A stretch of DNA of 64,000 nucleotides from Arthrobotrys musiformis (GCA_036971715.1 JAVHJL010000002.1:3256501-3320500), one strand, 5' to 3'. Counted from the first letter of the stretch, positions 43,302 to 56,300 are shown. Numbers and translations are program-made. Notes: a model not told the origin generated them from the letters alone.

Positions 43302-45686
43302 ACAATCTTTGTTTTATACCCTTCTACTTTTTTTTAACGATTTTCTTTTATATTTTATATAATTTTTGCTCAGATATGGGATTTGGGATGACATATCGGA
43401 TTTGATTTTAGCTCTTTTTTTTTTGTTTTCTGTTGCATCATCTACTTCCTTAGCATGCCTCTGATTCCTGTTCAATGATATCCTTATGCCATAGCGTCAT
43501 GATCATGATAGATTCGTTTTACCTTTTTCTTGAAAGTTCTTTATCTTCCTATGGTTCTTGAATGCAAAGTTTATGGGGTATATTACTACTAATTTTGATA
43601 AGTCCAATTATAGCGATATAACCTTTTGTCAATCTAACGCTCTTGCTGTTCACCATCTAATTTCAGTTGTCATTCAGAAAAAAACTCACACAAAAACTTC
43701 AAAAACTTTTGACGAATTTCATTAATGCATTTTCAAGTTTTACAGTTTTACTTTCTTAGCGTTGAAACAATCGAAATCTGCATGATACATTTCCTTTTGG
43801 CCTTGATTTTTCCTATATTATGGATCCTGGATCTTCATGGACACACTCTCTGGATGGACCTGATACTCTTTTCCCTCAACGGAAATATCTCCTTGTGGAT
43901 ACGCATTTCAAATATGGTTTTTTTTCTCCCTAGGACCTGGTAAAAACGCCAGCTCAATTCACCAATTGGCACCGTAATAATCACTTTCAATGCAAGTCTC
44001 TTTTTTCTTATCCATTTTTCTGTCTTCTTTCGCCTACGAGTCGCTTGTCCGGGTTTATTTTCAATGTCACACCATTATATCACTATCATAGCGGAGCGTG
44101 CTTCTACTGTCTGTCTTTATTTCTTTCTGCATATGCATCTTGAAAAAAACAAATCCAGCGAAATTCACGCGAATCTGCAGCATTTTGTTGATCAATTAAT
44201 AGATTTTTTTTTTTTCGCCACGTTCGGGTTCTTGCCAGTGACTCTTTTTTAAATACGAGGGTTTTTTTTTTTTTTTTTCCGTCTTCCAGGCGTGCATCGC
44301 AACCATGTAGTTTTGTCGTGGAACTCTTCGATGTCTCGGGCTTGAGGTTCGCTCGGTGCAGTGTAGAAGTAACATATATTGCTAGAAATACCTTTTTCTT
44401 GCTTGCAATGGGAGGGAGCAGATCGCTTGGCGCTCAATGCAGACGTACTTGTAACTTGCAGATATCTCAGCTTCGTGATTTCAAGATTGGAAAAAAAATG
44501 ATGTGATTGATCGAATTGCTTTTAGCCTGTTCATTGCGTTCAATAGATATGGTAACTAGGGCGCATATGAGACTTAGAAGTCGAGCTTTCCATATCCCGC
44601 TCCCCATTGCACATCATCGCCTCCAGAAGCAAGGAATCCGGTGGCTTCACGGTTTAATTCTTGATTGGAAAACGAATCTGCCCCCCAAAATATGCATAAC
44701 GGTTTGAGACGGAGTCTCCCCACGCTCGGTCGCTCGAAGCACAGGACACCGCGCCCTGCAGGCACCAAGCTTCGCGTTTCCGCGTCCGGGCAAGGGTTGT
44801 TCTTTATGCCTATAACACGCGAGACCTAACTTTTTTGCCACGTCATAGAACCACACAACGGGGATAACATTTTTTTACGTTTCTTTTTTGCGAGTATTTC
44901 ATTTTGAGTTGGGGGGAGCCTGTTCACTTCCTTTTTTTTTTCCCCTTCTGCAAGCGCGGGCTGTGTAAGTATATTCCGTCAAAGGGACGAAGAAAAAAAG
45001 AAAGTGCGTATATAAAAAAGTGATAGTGTGATATGTAATGTCATGTTGGTTCTTATGCATCACAAGGGGGGGTGGGAGATGGGAATAGCGATTAATTCAT
45101 GTCAGAATTCGAGGGGAAAGCGAAAGAGAGAGAGCGAGAGAAAGAAAAACTACAATCTTCGATCTCTTTCGATTCGGTTCTATTGCATGCTGCATCATGT
45201 GCACTATGTATGAGGAGTGATGGAAACCCCCCGGTTTCTCCCTACTAGGATGATATGTTGATGGCAGCTGGAAGTATGGGGAGTTAGGCTAGCGGTCCTG
45301 GCTTTTGCATATGCAAACTGACGCTTTTGTTTTTGGGGGTTCTTTTGCATTTCGTTCAAATGTTCCTGTCGTGTCCGGGGGAAGGGCGAGTCTAGGCATA
45401 CTGGGTATTATCCCAATTGGTCTAAGTGTGAAGCAAGCTGCATGTGAGGTAAGTCTTGGTTTTTCATGTAAGATACTGTAAGATGTGGTTGTTCGTATAT
45501 ATAGCTTTAGGTTCCACAAAAGGTACCTATCAAATATTTCGAATTCATCACCAAAACCCCCCAGCCCCCCTTAGCTATAGACCTATCAAAGCGTTGTTGT
45601 TACGTCTATCTTTTCTCCTGCTATTTACTACTCTTGCTTTTCCTCTTACAATTAAGAGTAAATTTAAAAAAAGAAAAGAAGGAAAC
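43302..45686. other. Convergent 3' spacer, 2.4 kb
   Basis: Between two convergent genes. It is rich in T runs (for example about 44201-44215 and 44261-44279) and has short overlapping frames only. No supported gene. Confidence 0.4.
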
Positions 45687-46443
45687 TCAAATATCAGCTT
45701 TAGCTTCCTCTCCAACGACAGCTCGTCGAATCACTTCGCGTATCTCGTCTTTCTTGATTTCTCTGGGGTTATAGTAAGGATTACTAGTCGCAATCTCAGC
45801 CGCTTTATCCACATCCTCTTCTTTCATACCATAATCCCTCAATGCCCTTTTCACCCCCAGCTTGTTCAACAGCACATTCAAACCTTCCACTGCATCTCCG
45901 CGACTTTCCGGTAGCGAGTCCGCCAATCTTGCCAGCATATCAGCCGGTATAGCGCGTGAGTTATAAGCTAAAGCGTGAGGTAAGACGATCGTATGTGTCT
46001 CCGCATGAGGGAGATTGAAACTACCGCCTAGAGTGTGACAAAGCTTGTGATGCAGAGCCATGCCGACGGTACCCAGGCAGGATGCGCATAACCACGCTCC
46101 GTAGAGGGCCTGAGAGCGAGCTTCGGCATTAGATGGATCCTTGGTGATTGTGGGAAGGCTGTGGGCGAGGGATTTTATGCCCTCCAAGGCTAGGAGGCTG
46201 GTGATTGGATTCGCGGTTGATGAGTAGAGGGCCTCGACTAGATTATATATTATATTATACGTTAGACAGGGCAGATGCGGATTTTAATAAATGATTTGGG
46301 TTGCATGTTGGATTTTCCCTTGTGGTAAGACCAGGGTAGGGTATTTCGTTATTTTTGGTGACGTAGCACACATAAATTCATGCCATTTCCCATCAATTAG
46401 ATTGCGAGGTGAAAACGAACGAATCAAAAAAGGACATTAAATC

Positions 46444-46474
<31 letters not shown>

Positions 46475-47026
46475 CCACAAAAAAGCACGGAAAGAGGAAA
46501 GCTCACCTGCATGCGCAATCGCATTCACACCGCTCGTAGCACTCAACGCGGCAGGTAAAGTCATGGTCAAATCAACATCATAGATAACAGTCCCCGGCAG
46601 AATTTTGGGATCACTCCGCGTAGTTTTTCTGCCGTCCTCGGTTTCTCCGAGAATGGGAGTCATTTCGCTGCCTGCGTAGGTCGTTGGGATGCATATATGC
46701 GGAAGCCCCGTCCGGATGCTCAGGGCTTTGCCCAGCCCGATTGTGGAGCCACCTCCGATGGAGATTATGCTGTCTGAATTGATGGATTGAGAATAAGACA
46801 GCGCCTTTTGGGTGATATGAGTCGGCGTATGCATGGTAGCCTCTGTGAAAGTCCCCGCTATGGAGGGGAGAAGGGAGGCGACATGTTCTGCTTGGGAGAC
46901 CTGCTGCGGTGTGCAGAGGATCAATGGCGCTTTGAGGCTCTGACGGGCAAGCTCTGACGGTAGCTTTGAGAGCGTCCCGCTACCGAATATTACTCGGGAT
47001 GGATTTGCTGTGTAAACGAAATTCAT
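45687..47026 (-). CDS. Maleylacetate reductase-like iron-type alcohol dehydrogenase
   Basis: Two exons, 46507-47026 and 45687-46237, give about 356 aa; splicing joins HA to VEALYSSTANP. The protein fits the iron-containing alcohol dehydrogenase superfamily, maleylacetate reductase branch: N-terminal FGSG, dinucleotide motif ISIGGGSTIGLGKA (88-101), IPTTYAGSEMT (113-123), and C-terminal ALHHKLCHTLGG with LPHAETHTIVLPH. Maleylacetate reductase reduces maleylacetate to 3-oxoadipate with NAD(P)H in the breakdown of hydroxyquinol and resorcinol. No signal peptide, so cytosolic. The 269-nt intron is long for this window and contains a 29-A homopolymer (plus strand). No other ring-cleavage gene is next to it. 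Confidence 0.88.
46444..46472. repeat. 29-base poly-A run inside an intron
   Basis: An uninterrupted run of 29 A on the plus strand (poly-T in the transcript) lies 34 bp inside the 5' end of the maleylacetate reductase intron. Its true length may be a sequencing estimate. Confidence 0.8.
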
Positions 47027-47704
47027 GGTTGATGATCGATTCCCTGACAGTCTCCGATATCAATTGGTCAATTGATCAATGTGAATTTGACTTTGGTGAT
47101 ATTGTTTGGGAGCGCGGGGAAAATTTAGGGCAATGATTTAATATAAATGTATTGGCGATTTCGATACTATAACTTTTATACTTTTGTTGATTCCTTCTAT
47201 AAGATCATAAAAGGAATTTACCAGTGAATCTTTAAAGCCGGGTCGTATTGGCTGGCTTGGACACAGATAGCTTGAAGGCATTGGGCGGGTGTGTGGGAAC
47301 TTGATTCGGATCTCGCGGGTTTTGCGTTGTGTGTCGTTCCTCGGCCCGTGGCACCTTGCCGATCCTTCGGCATCCATTTTCGGAACTCAAAATAACACAC
47401 ATAACGTACCTTGAGCTTGTGTTGGCCAATCCACCTCACTATTGGTCTCAAGAGCCCGGGTTGGGGAAGGTAGTTTGTAACAATTAACTGGGGATGTTAT
47501 GGAAACAATCGATTGGGCTTCGGTAATACCGTTAACCATGAGTTATCGCGGTTTAAACAAAATAATATGTTAACTCTGCATTTATATACAATCAAGGGAA
47601 GAATAGGTGCTCCTGCTTATATTTACATTTTCGAATTTGGATTTCCAATCAGGTAAAACAGTGACGGTATGTACAGGATATCTTAAGATTAAGTTCGGGA
47701 ATTA
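47027..47704. other. Spacer between two minus-strand genes
   Basis: It should hold the maleylacetate reductase promoter and the lyase 3' end. Overlapping short frames at 47138-47451 in different frames show no features. Confidence 0.35.
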
Positions 47705-49569
47705 TCACAAGCATTGAGAGTACCAATCATTGCTGTATTGGCAGGTTGAGCCAGATGCGCAGGCGGTACAGCCGGACCATCCGGATCCACCACATTGTCC
47801 GTAGAGGGCTGCTGTGCAGCTGCCGGAAGAACCGGCCGTTGTGGTAGTGGTCCTGCTTGTGGTAGTTGTAGTAGCAGCTGTCGTAGTCCTGGTGGTTGTG
47901 GTAGTGGTAGTGGTACCACTGGAAGGCCCTTGGAGCTCGACGGCATCGAAAATAAAGTTAGGGCTTAGATAGTCAGTCCCGTCGGACCCAGATGCGACAC
48001 CGATCGTAAGTGTGTTGGTTCCAGAAACAAAAGCAGAGGCTGGAACGGTCCAAGTATATTGCTCTCCGTAACCACGGTAGGCGCCGCGAGTCACGCCTCG
48101 AGAATCGATCTTGACAGGGGCGGCTGGGATGCTCCCGCTCCAGCTGTTGATAGTAATACTCGGGCGAGCTCCAGCAAAGGAAAGAGTGGTACCAATACGG
48201 AGGGTCATTTGGACGAGTTGACTCGAAGTGAGGGTGAACTTGACAATAGCGGAGCCTCCGATGCTCTTGAACACAGCCATAGGGAATGCGCTCGCAGACG
48301 AAGATCCAACAGTGTAAGTACCACCCCAAGAAGACATCCTTGCATCGGACGGGTGCATTCGTAAGAACTTATCACCGTTTTTAAATTCAAACGGCTGGCC
48401 GTCAAAGTTTCCGACTCTCCAAACGACGGAGGGACTAGCTTCGGTCGATGCGATGCTCTTGCTAGTTGTTCCACCAGCGGTGACAGATACGCTAGAACTA
48501 GCGACTTCGAGTTCACCTTTGTATAGTTTCATGGTGTATGTTCCAGGCTTCATGTATGGGGAGGTGAAAGAACCAGTGGACTTGACCCAGTATTGGTTGT
48601 TGTCGTTATACCAATGGACGACACCTTCGAAGCCACTGGGAATACCGCTGACGGTACCGGAGACACGGCCGCGCTCGCTCTGGGCGGCGTAGCCAGTAAC
48701 GGAAAGGGAGCTGAAGAAAGAGGTGTCGATACTTGCTGAGGGGGTTGATCCGGTCGTGAAGGTCATAGCGTATGGCCCCTTGAGCCCCATTCTCCATGGC
48801 TCGGTTCGAACGTGGCCAGAGTTCATGTACCAGTAAAGCTCTTGGACCGAACCACCCTGGTTGTTGATGTCCCGCATGAAGGGTCCGCCAGAGGAAGTCT
48901 CGTAAGCTTGGGGAGGGATGATCATCCAAACACCAACACCACTACCAGTAACTCCGTGAACATTGTCTTCGATAAATCTTTCGCTAGAGTAAAATTTCGA
49001 TCTCGTCTCACTGCCGACAAGATAGACGTCACTACCTTCAATAGCTGTTCCACCCACAGTATCCGAAACTGGGTGTCGAATACCAGTTGGGAGCAGACTC
49101 TTCTTTAAACGAGCAATCCATCGAAGCTCACCGGGGTCGACTTCTCCAGTGATATAAGTGGCGAGGTATAATGTTGGATCGCCGCTTTTTGAGACGATAT
49201 ACTGGGTGACGGGTAAACTGCTGGATTGAATAGTGATTTTGGTGTATCCACTAACAAGAGACCCAGAAACAGTCGAGGTCCCGAGACCAGAGTTGATATG
49301 AGTGTACTTGCTGGTGTCTTGATAATCTACACCATTGTACTTTAAGCTGACAACGTCACCGGTCGACCTAAAAAAAAGAGTTATTATTATATTAGCTAAG
49401 GTTTGGAAACCTGACTTGAGATTAATTCAAGAAAAACCTACTTGCTAACTTGGTAGATAAGACCCGCACCGGTATCAACCTCAAAGTTGCTTCCTGACGT
49501 CGTGATACCAAAAGCTGCAAAGGTAACGCGGGCGCAGAAGGCCCAGATCAAGGGCTTCGAGATATGCAT
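47705..49569 (-). CDS. Rhamnogalacturonan lyase (PL4) with CBM1
   Basis: I add an upstream exon (49442-49569) to the large exon (47705-49367); the 74-nt intron joins YQVSK to STGDVVSLKYNG. The product is about 596 aa. Signal peptide MHISKPLIWAFCARVTFAAFG is followed by TTSGSNFEVDTGAGLIYQVS, the characteristic N-terminus of fungal rhamnogalacturonan lyases. Next come the lyase beta-sandwich, a fibronectin-like middle domain (SGIPSGFEGVVHWYNDNNQYW) and a C-terminal carbohydrate-binding-like domain. A Thr-rich linker then leads to a CBM1 (ALYGQCGGSGWSG..CQYSNDWYSQCL). It cleaves the rhamnose-galacturonate backbone of pectin RG-I by beta-elimination. A CBM1 on a PL4 lyase is less usual than on cellulases and suggests anchoring to cellulose in the plant wall. 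Confidence 0.9.
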
Positions 49570-50616
49570 ATCTTCAAAAAGAAAGGGTTATACGAATATA
49601 TTCCGGCCAAAAAGTAGCCCCTGGCTATTGATGGACAGTTTTATAGTAGGACACAGTACTGCAGTACCGACAAGAGACTCGAGAATTTTGCCCAGAAACA
49701 AAGGCAGGATGGTACCAAGGTCTGGAGAATGACGAACCCATTTATATCCCTCGCTCTTAGTTGCTGGTACTCCTTTATAATTGTTACCATGGTCCTTGGC
49801 GGAGGTTTCGTCCGTTGTTTACCCTGGGAACTGGTGTTTCGCAATTGATCGCGAATTTAGATTTAGGTTTTCTGGAAAAAATATTGGCATCTCCGTTTGC
49901 ACCGACATTGTGCGCTTTGATTCCTACGCCCTGACTTTGGAGGCATTTCAGCGCACCGCCAGCCATTTCGGAGCGGCCATCCGTGGAAATATTCGCAACT
50001 ACGTTTATATACAGACTGGCCATATTTGGCTTAAATTATGGTAAAAGATGAATGCGCAAGAAAAGGCATGGCCGTCGAGTCACGTTGGAAGGGAGTCTCC
50101 GCCTTTCGGCTATTATTTTCAAAGCGAGCGAGCTAGAATTCTGGTATCTTTAGATGCAGCTAAATCTCGGCCGCCTGCCCTAGAACTCCACAGGTTGCGC
50201 CAAGCCGGGTCGAAGAAGCGTTCTACCGTGAAACCGACGAAAACCCCTGCAACATGGGGATCTTTAGACTAGGGAATCCTGGCAAGGAATGGTCTTCAAT
50301 AGACGAGCACGGGCCAGGCTGTGTTGGGATGAAGAAAAATACTCCACCATTCAGATCGAAGAAGGGTTATGGAACAAGCCGGGGCCAAATATCAGATCGG
50401 ATTAGACACCGCTCTTGGGCCTAGCCGGTATCCGGTCATGAATCAGGTTCTTGTCATGATACTTTGGAAACAGGTACCAATTTTAAAGATCCACAATGGT
50501 GGTTTCATGAACTAAACTCTACCAAGTGGGCCCTGATTTCATTCACAAACTTCAAATCTATATTCAGATGTTTGTTTCGGCGCCTTAACGGGCCTCGGAA
50601 TTACCTTTGACTTGGT

Positions 50617-50637
50617 CTCGTTCCCAGCCTCACCCAG
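50617..50637 (-). repeat. 21-bp dispersed repeat copy (exact match to 4389-4409)
   Basis: The reverse complement reads CTGGGTGAGGCTGGGAACGAG, identical to bases 4389-4409. Looser relatives are at 22748-22775 (minus strand), 51063-51086 and 52410-52433 (plus strand). Confidence 0.6.
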
Positions 50638-51103
50638 CTTTGACTCCATATTTATGCGTAGGCTCTATATCTTAGTGAACCATTTAAACTGTCTCCACGA
50701 ATTCAACATGCCAAAAACTTGCGAAAAACCTCGTGGTAAGTCTAGCTCATCCTCCGGTCGCCTCTCGGGCTTAAAAATCGCCAGCTATATATTAATATAT
50801 ATTAGTTATTAGGCGCTTACGTACCCCTTTCTAGACTTGGCTCGGGGCAACTCATCCCGATATTCAATTAAGACCTGGATCACCGTGGCTCGACATGTAT
50901 TTCTATATAGCTTTTGCTGAATATTCAAGTTAGTCGAGCCGTAAATCAACCACAAGAGTTTATCTTCCAAAAGCCGGTGCACCTAGCCCGGTCGCCCGGA
51001 AATACTTTACCTTCATGACTGGAAGTATAGTATACGCACGATATCAGTTTTTAGAGATATCCCTTTGTGACATTTAGGAATGAGACTGTGGTTACTAAAG
51101 AAT

Positions 51104-51122
51104 GCCCGACTGCAAGTCGGGC
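51104..51122. repeat. Perfect hairpin, 7-bp stem
   Basis: GCCCGAC-TGCAA-GTCGGGC followed by CTTTT. It looks like a bacterial-type terminator, but in a fungal nuclear repeat region it is more likely part of an element end. Confidence 0.4.
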
Positions 51123-51224
51123 CTTTTCATACTTAGGTAAATCCCTCCTGGGGGGTAGGGCCCCGAAATGTATTATTTTTTCTAGAAAATTTTATATTTA
51201 TGAGTAGTTTTGAATTAATTAAGG

Positions 51225-51385
51225 TAATAAACTAGTCGGTATATATAAGTTAATATAGTAGATAAACTGGTTAATAAGCTAGAAGCAAGCTGGTAAGTAG
51301 GCCAACTGGTACCTAAATAGGTAGACTAGTAGGTAGACCAACTAATAGATAGACTAGCCAGTAAGAAGGCTGGCAGGTGGGTTAC
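51225..51385. repeat. Degenerate short-period repeat array
   Basis: Successive units of the form (GG)TAGACTAGTAGGTAGACCAACT and AAGCTGGTAAGTAGGCC recur with a loose 10-14 bp period and drift in sequence. No coding capacity. Confidence 0.5.
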
Positions 51386-51434
51386 AAAATTAAAATATAG
51401 AATAAAATATAAATATACTTATTAGAACATATGC

Positions 51435-51478
51435 GGAAATTTAAACTTAAACCTTGAATAACTGAACCACAGAGCTAC
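51435..51478 (-). repeat. Possible tRNA-derived (SINE-like) remnant
   Basis: On the minus strand TAGCTCTGTGG resembles a polymerase III A box, and GTTTAAATTTCC, about 31 bp on, resembles a B box with C-to-T changes. Spacing is shorter than in a tRNA. Weak. Confidence 0.2.
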
Positions 51479-53394
51479 TAATGATGAGAGCCAGTCGGGT
51501 TTCAGTGGTGCCGTAGGCACCTACTGTTACAAGCTAACTAGTGTTGATTTTGATACGACTGGGGTGCTCCGTCTAACTAGTCGTGGTTACCGTGTAGTCG
51601 CAGTGCCACAAACCGCATACTCGCTACTGTTTTACCATTATATACCCTTTTTTTCAATTGTTGGAGTTTTGGAAGCTTCATTGTACAATTGTGCCTCCGT
51701 GTTACTCTTCGCCAGAATTGGTCCTATGGATGGAACCAAACCTACCAAAGGCTTAGGTTCGAAATCTGTAGAAAGAAGGAGGACCTTTTCGGTCTAGAAC
51801 AATAGGTTATATGATATATCCATACCAGGCATGTAGTCTAGTTTGAGGCGAGGCGGGCAGTATAAACAAATTTCTATCGAAACATCGTCTCATCGGAATT
51901 AATTGGTCTGGCACATATATACGCCGGACCTAGATTTGGCAGAGCTAGAGGTTGGCGGGTGAACGAGATTTCGAAAATATCGGATTAAGTAGGCTAGCAC
52001 CACATCCCTATGGCCAATCAGCCATGAGTAAGACGGGCTACTCTCCACTCTCCCCAGTGCACCCCTCTCCCGTTATATCTAAGCGTATCGGAGTAGCTAG
52101 TAATATATATTAATACAGGCTGCTAGAACCATATGCTAGACCTAGCTAGAGAAAGCTCAGGCCGGTCACTCTCCGCGCGCTCTGGGTACAATACCGGCTT
52201 AGGCGTAATTAACTTGCCCGTGTATACGTATGCACGTGCGTATACTAGCTCCTCCAACTACCAACTAGTATTGATATTACGAGCTACTAGCTCCGGGGCG
52301 AGGCACTGCAACATGCAACACGATTGTCCAAGACCACCAACTAAAATACAACATCCAACATTGCAAGTTTTAATTTGTTGCGGTCCATATAATTGTACTG
52401 ATAGCGCCCCCTTGTGACGTGTAGGAACGAGACCACTTATATATAACGTTTAACGTCTATAAATTCACGCCATTACAACCGTTTAATTTGCGACGGGCCT
52501 CAGATATGACGTATAAAAACGCCAACAGCTCTAGCTTGAACATTTGCTTTTTTTTTAAAAAGCTAGGCAGTACGCAAGTAGATATATATACATACTTGCT
52601 TAGAAGTAGTGTTTCGTTGTGGCACCTGGCGTCGTTGTGGCACACATAGATTCATAAAGCGAATCCGCCTAAGCTAGTGCAGAGGCACGGACACAGTAAG
52701 CACCAGTCGGATCTGATCTATCCGACGCATGCATGCCTTGTGAATATGGTATTTTGGGCTATGCAGTGGATCCAAAAGCAAGCAACCGACTATAGTACTG
52801 GCCTCGCGGAGTCTAAGCGTTGGGTAGGGCATTATCCGGTGATCCACCTAACGTGCACGCGGCGGGTATATTTCAAGCTTCGCCAATATGCAATTGCCAT
52901 GGTACACTCGAAACATTGTTTTACGTTTCATTGTTACCTGTTGGCAGATTTGGCTCGTGGTCTGGTATTTAAGTTCAGAATATGTAGATATATTACTAGA
53001 TCGATATCTATATATATATAGATATATGGGTTTGGATCGGGTTTGAGTGAGCTCATGAGGCTTATACATATTCAGTTGGCACTGTGCCACGGGGTATTGC
53101 ATAGTCGCTGCGTAATTATATGTATACTCGCGACTTCATTCAGTTCCTGCGAGAGGCTGTGTATTGTTTTAAATTTTTGAGGGAGGATATAGTTAATTTG
53201 GAGGCGGCAATAAAAAGGGTCTAGATACTGTCTCGTATGCTAGAGCCGACCGAAGTCTAGACCTATGGGATGATATCTCGTGTATATATAGGGGTCTAAA
53301 GGGTCTGGTTCGAGACAAGGGCCTAAATACTCGATCCTATATTAATCGGCACTGATACACATATTAGCTTTAGTTTTCGACTATAAGGGAAAAA

Positions 53395-56300
53395 ATGTTT
53401 TCATTTCTCTATTTCCTGTTGCTCTTATCTTTTTCGCAGCTATGGCTGCCGTTCCAGGTGTTTTCTTGGACGATTCCTCGAGCTTGCGACGTCGGGCAGC
53501 TCGAACACGGTAACCTCAATCTTTCCATCAGATCACCACCTCAATCTCAACATATAAAGCGTGGATCGGAAACAACAAGCCGTCCACAAAGCCCGCACCA
53601 AGAAGAAGAAGAACCTGAAATAGACACAGGATACAGAATAGACATGGGTGACCGTATAACAGTGGAGGATATTCGCATCTATAGAAAACTAGCTTTGAAA
53701 GGGTATCAGCTCCGAACTATGCCCATATCAGAATCCGATATTTCCGAAACTGGTTCACTACGCATCAGCGACGCAAAAAGTAACTACCGCCTCGACATCC
53801 AGCCCGTCAGAAACGATCCGGTACAATTCGCGAGAGAGATACCTGGCGGGTCCCCATTTCTCAATCTGTTTTTAGCTCTTGGGGGAGAGCCTCCTAAATC
53901 TTTGTTGGCCGTGCTCGTTACTAACCCCCAGGGCCCAACGCCTGGGAGCGATTCTACCCCATATTGGATTTCTGCTTCATCTGATCTAGGTCTTCTAGTG
54001 GTCCATACTGCGTACAAGGAAAGGGATATGGGGAAACCAAGAGAGGAATTATTTTCGGAAGTAATGTTTCGTGTTTGGTATGAGGAGGTTAGAGGATCGA
54101 CTCCTGGGGATCCAAAAGATTTGGACGCAAAAGGTAGGGAAGGACTGAGGAAATTGAATTATATTATCCATGAGGACGTCGCCAATGAACAAACACAAAA
54201 GATAGTACATATATTCACGAAAATACTGTCAGGGAAAGTACGACAAATACGAGGCGATGAAAAGATAGGAACGGAACCTGGATTTTTAATTACCCTCAAT
54301 GGTGTCTCGCAAAGTGTCAGAGAGCAGGAAGCCTTTAACGCCATTTTAGCGACCCAAAACGGCCGTGGCGTGGCGTATCTACTGAATCAACATTCACATA
54401 GTTTGGCTGGGAAAATGGTAGTCGAGATAAGGGTTTTTGTCCATCCAAAAGGTGAAGGGGATTGTTCTATCATGTTCTTGATTGGGTCTCACGGGGCACC
54501 GGAGGATAATTGGAAGCCCCCCAGGCTTCCGTACGATCCGGATTTAACTGATCTCAATACACTTTTTGTAAGAAACCCGGATTAATTCATCTATCTAACT
54601 AGAGAAAATAATAGCTTTAGTACTGATGCTTCTTCAATTTAAAGGAAAAGTCTACGATTGAGAAACGCAACAAAGAGCGAAAGACCCCGATGCTAAGGCC
54701 GCTGGGGATGGGCAAGGAAACTGACGAAGCTTTTGAGCACAATAACATCTCAGTCACGGGTGGAGAAAGAACGCGGTTCGAACCTGACAGAGAGTTTCAT
54801 CTTGGAAAATTTTCTAGAAGGTCAGACAGTGACCGGGGTGAGGCGGATAGCAGTCCAGGTACGCCGGCGAATTTGGGAACCCCCTCCATATATAATGAGG
54901 CCTATGAGCTCGCCGCCACAAGAGGTGAAAACCTTCATCAAATTTCGGCCAGTAGGCGAGATATTTCGGAAAGCGGCTCTACGATCGTCGTTGAACCACA
55001 GAACAACTATAAACTCGAATTCGAGGATGCCGCCACCCTTGACGAGCGAGGGGTCGCCAATTACTTGATAAGTAACTACATGCTTACCAAAAACGAGAGA
55101 GAAAAACCCCCCAGTGGCCTCTTTCCTTTGAAAGCTGACAGAGTATGGCTTGATAATGTAGCCCCGCGATCGCGGGTACTCGAGCCAGGGAAACATATTT
55201 ACGATTTTGATGTCGTCTACGGCCTAACCCACAAGGTATTAATCTTGAAAAATATGAACTTTTGGGAAGACGTAGGGTCGCCAGCCGAGACGTCTGTTAG
55301 TGAAGTGTTATATCGAATATGGTTTGAGATAACCCGGAGGAAGGAAGAAGGTTGGAGTTCATTGACTACATACGCGATAGCGAATAAGTTGAGGGAACTC
55401 GGCGCCATTATAGTTGAAAATCCGCAAGATCGGGATACCATTTCAGTTATTGATGAAATACGCTCTATATTCGCTGAACCGCTCAAAGTAGGCGGTGATT
55501 TAACCAGGTTGGAGATCAAAGATATCCCGAAGACCGAGGCGATTGACTTCGACGGGCGAATGGTCCTTGTAGATTTCTGGTTAGATGGGGATTACAACTG
55601 GCGGGTCGACAAGGCATTCAACGCGCTAGCTGGGTGTGGAAGTGGCAAAGCGGTTGCTCAAATGCTCCACGAGCATTCCGAAGTGTTCGGCATGAAACGA
55701 ATTACAAGCGTTCGCCTATTATCAAGCAGAGATACGTCTGGAACGATGAAACACAGCCTTTTATATAGGGTAATAGATGCCGCTGAGCCCGAGGATCCAG
55801 AAAACTTTAATCAAAGCCCAAGACGTGATCTTCAACAGTATGAAACCTGCGCGAGCAGAGGACAAGATATACGGACTAGCCTTATTACTAGGCAACCAAG
55901 GGATGCTTCTCGTGAAGGTTCTGATATCGTGATTCAAAAAAACAATGGCTACGGAATTCTACCGCGAGCGATTGAATACGAACTGGACTACGCGAAAACA
56001 GCTTTTGTACCTTACTACGTCGCCACCGGTAAAGTTCCCTCTATGGAACGGGGGACGGGAATCTATAACCTGCATCCTAGCACGAGGGCGATAGAGGAGG
56101 GGGAGAGGTACGACTTCTCACATTCTCGTGAAGATGAAGTTCTTGTTATAAAGAGGGCATTCAAAGGACATGACCGGGCTTATCCTAAAGAACAAAGATT
56201 TTCGGAGATTATGTATCGTGTATGGTATGATGAGGTTAATAGGCATCCTGTTGATCGGAATGTTAAGTTATCCAACCTAAAATACATCGGGGCGGACCAA

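Larger units (their letters stand above)
49570..53394. other. AT-rich repeat desert, 3.8 kb
   Basis: No supported gene. It includes a 21-bp sequence shared with 4389-4409, a hairpin at 51104-51122, a degenerate short-period array at about 51225-51385, a palindrome at about 51509-51523 and a pair of diverged 24-bp copies at 51063 and 52410. It looks like old, mutated mobile-element debris, but I cannot assign an element. Confidence 0.5.

Noticed and set aside
51104..51122. Rho-independent terminator
   Set aside because: The hairpin plus CTTTT looks like one, but the genome is eukaryotic and no gene precedes it.
54568..54690. Two separate genes at 53395-54585 and 54690-56894
   Set aside because: A canonical intron joins them in frame, the second has no promoter space, and the second continues the domain repeat of the first.
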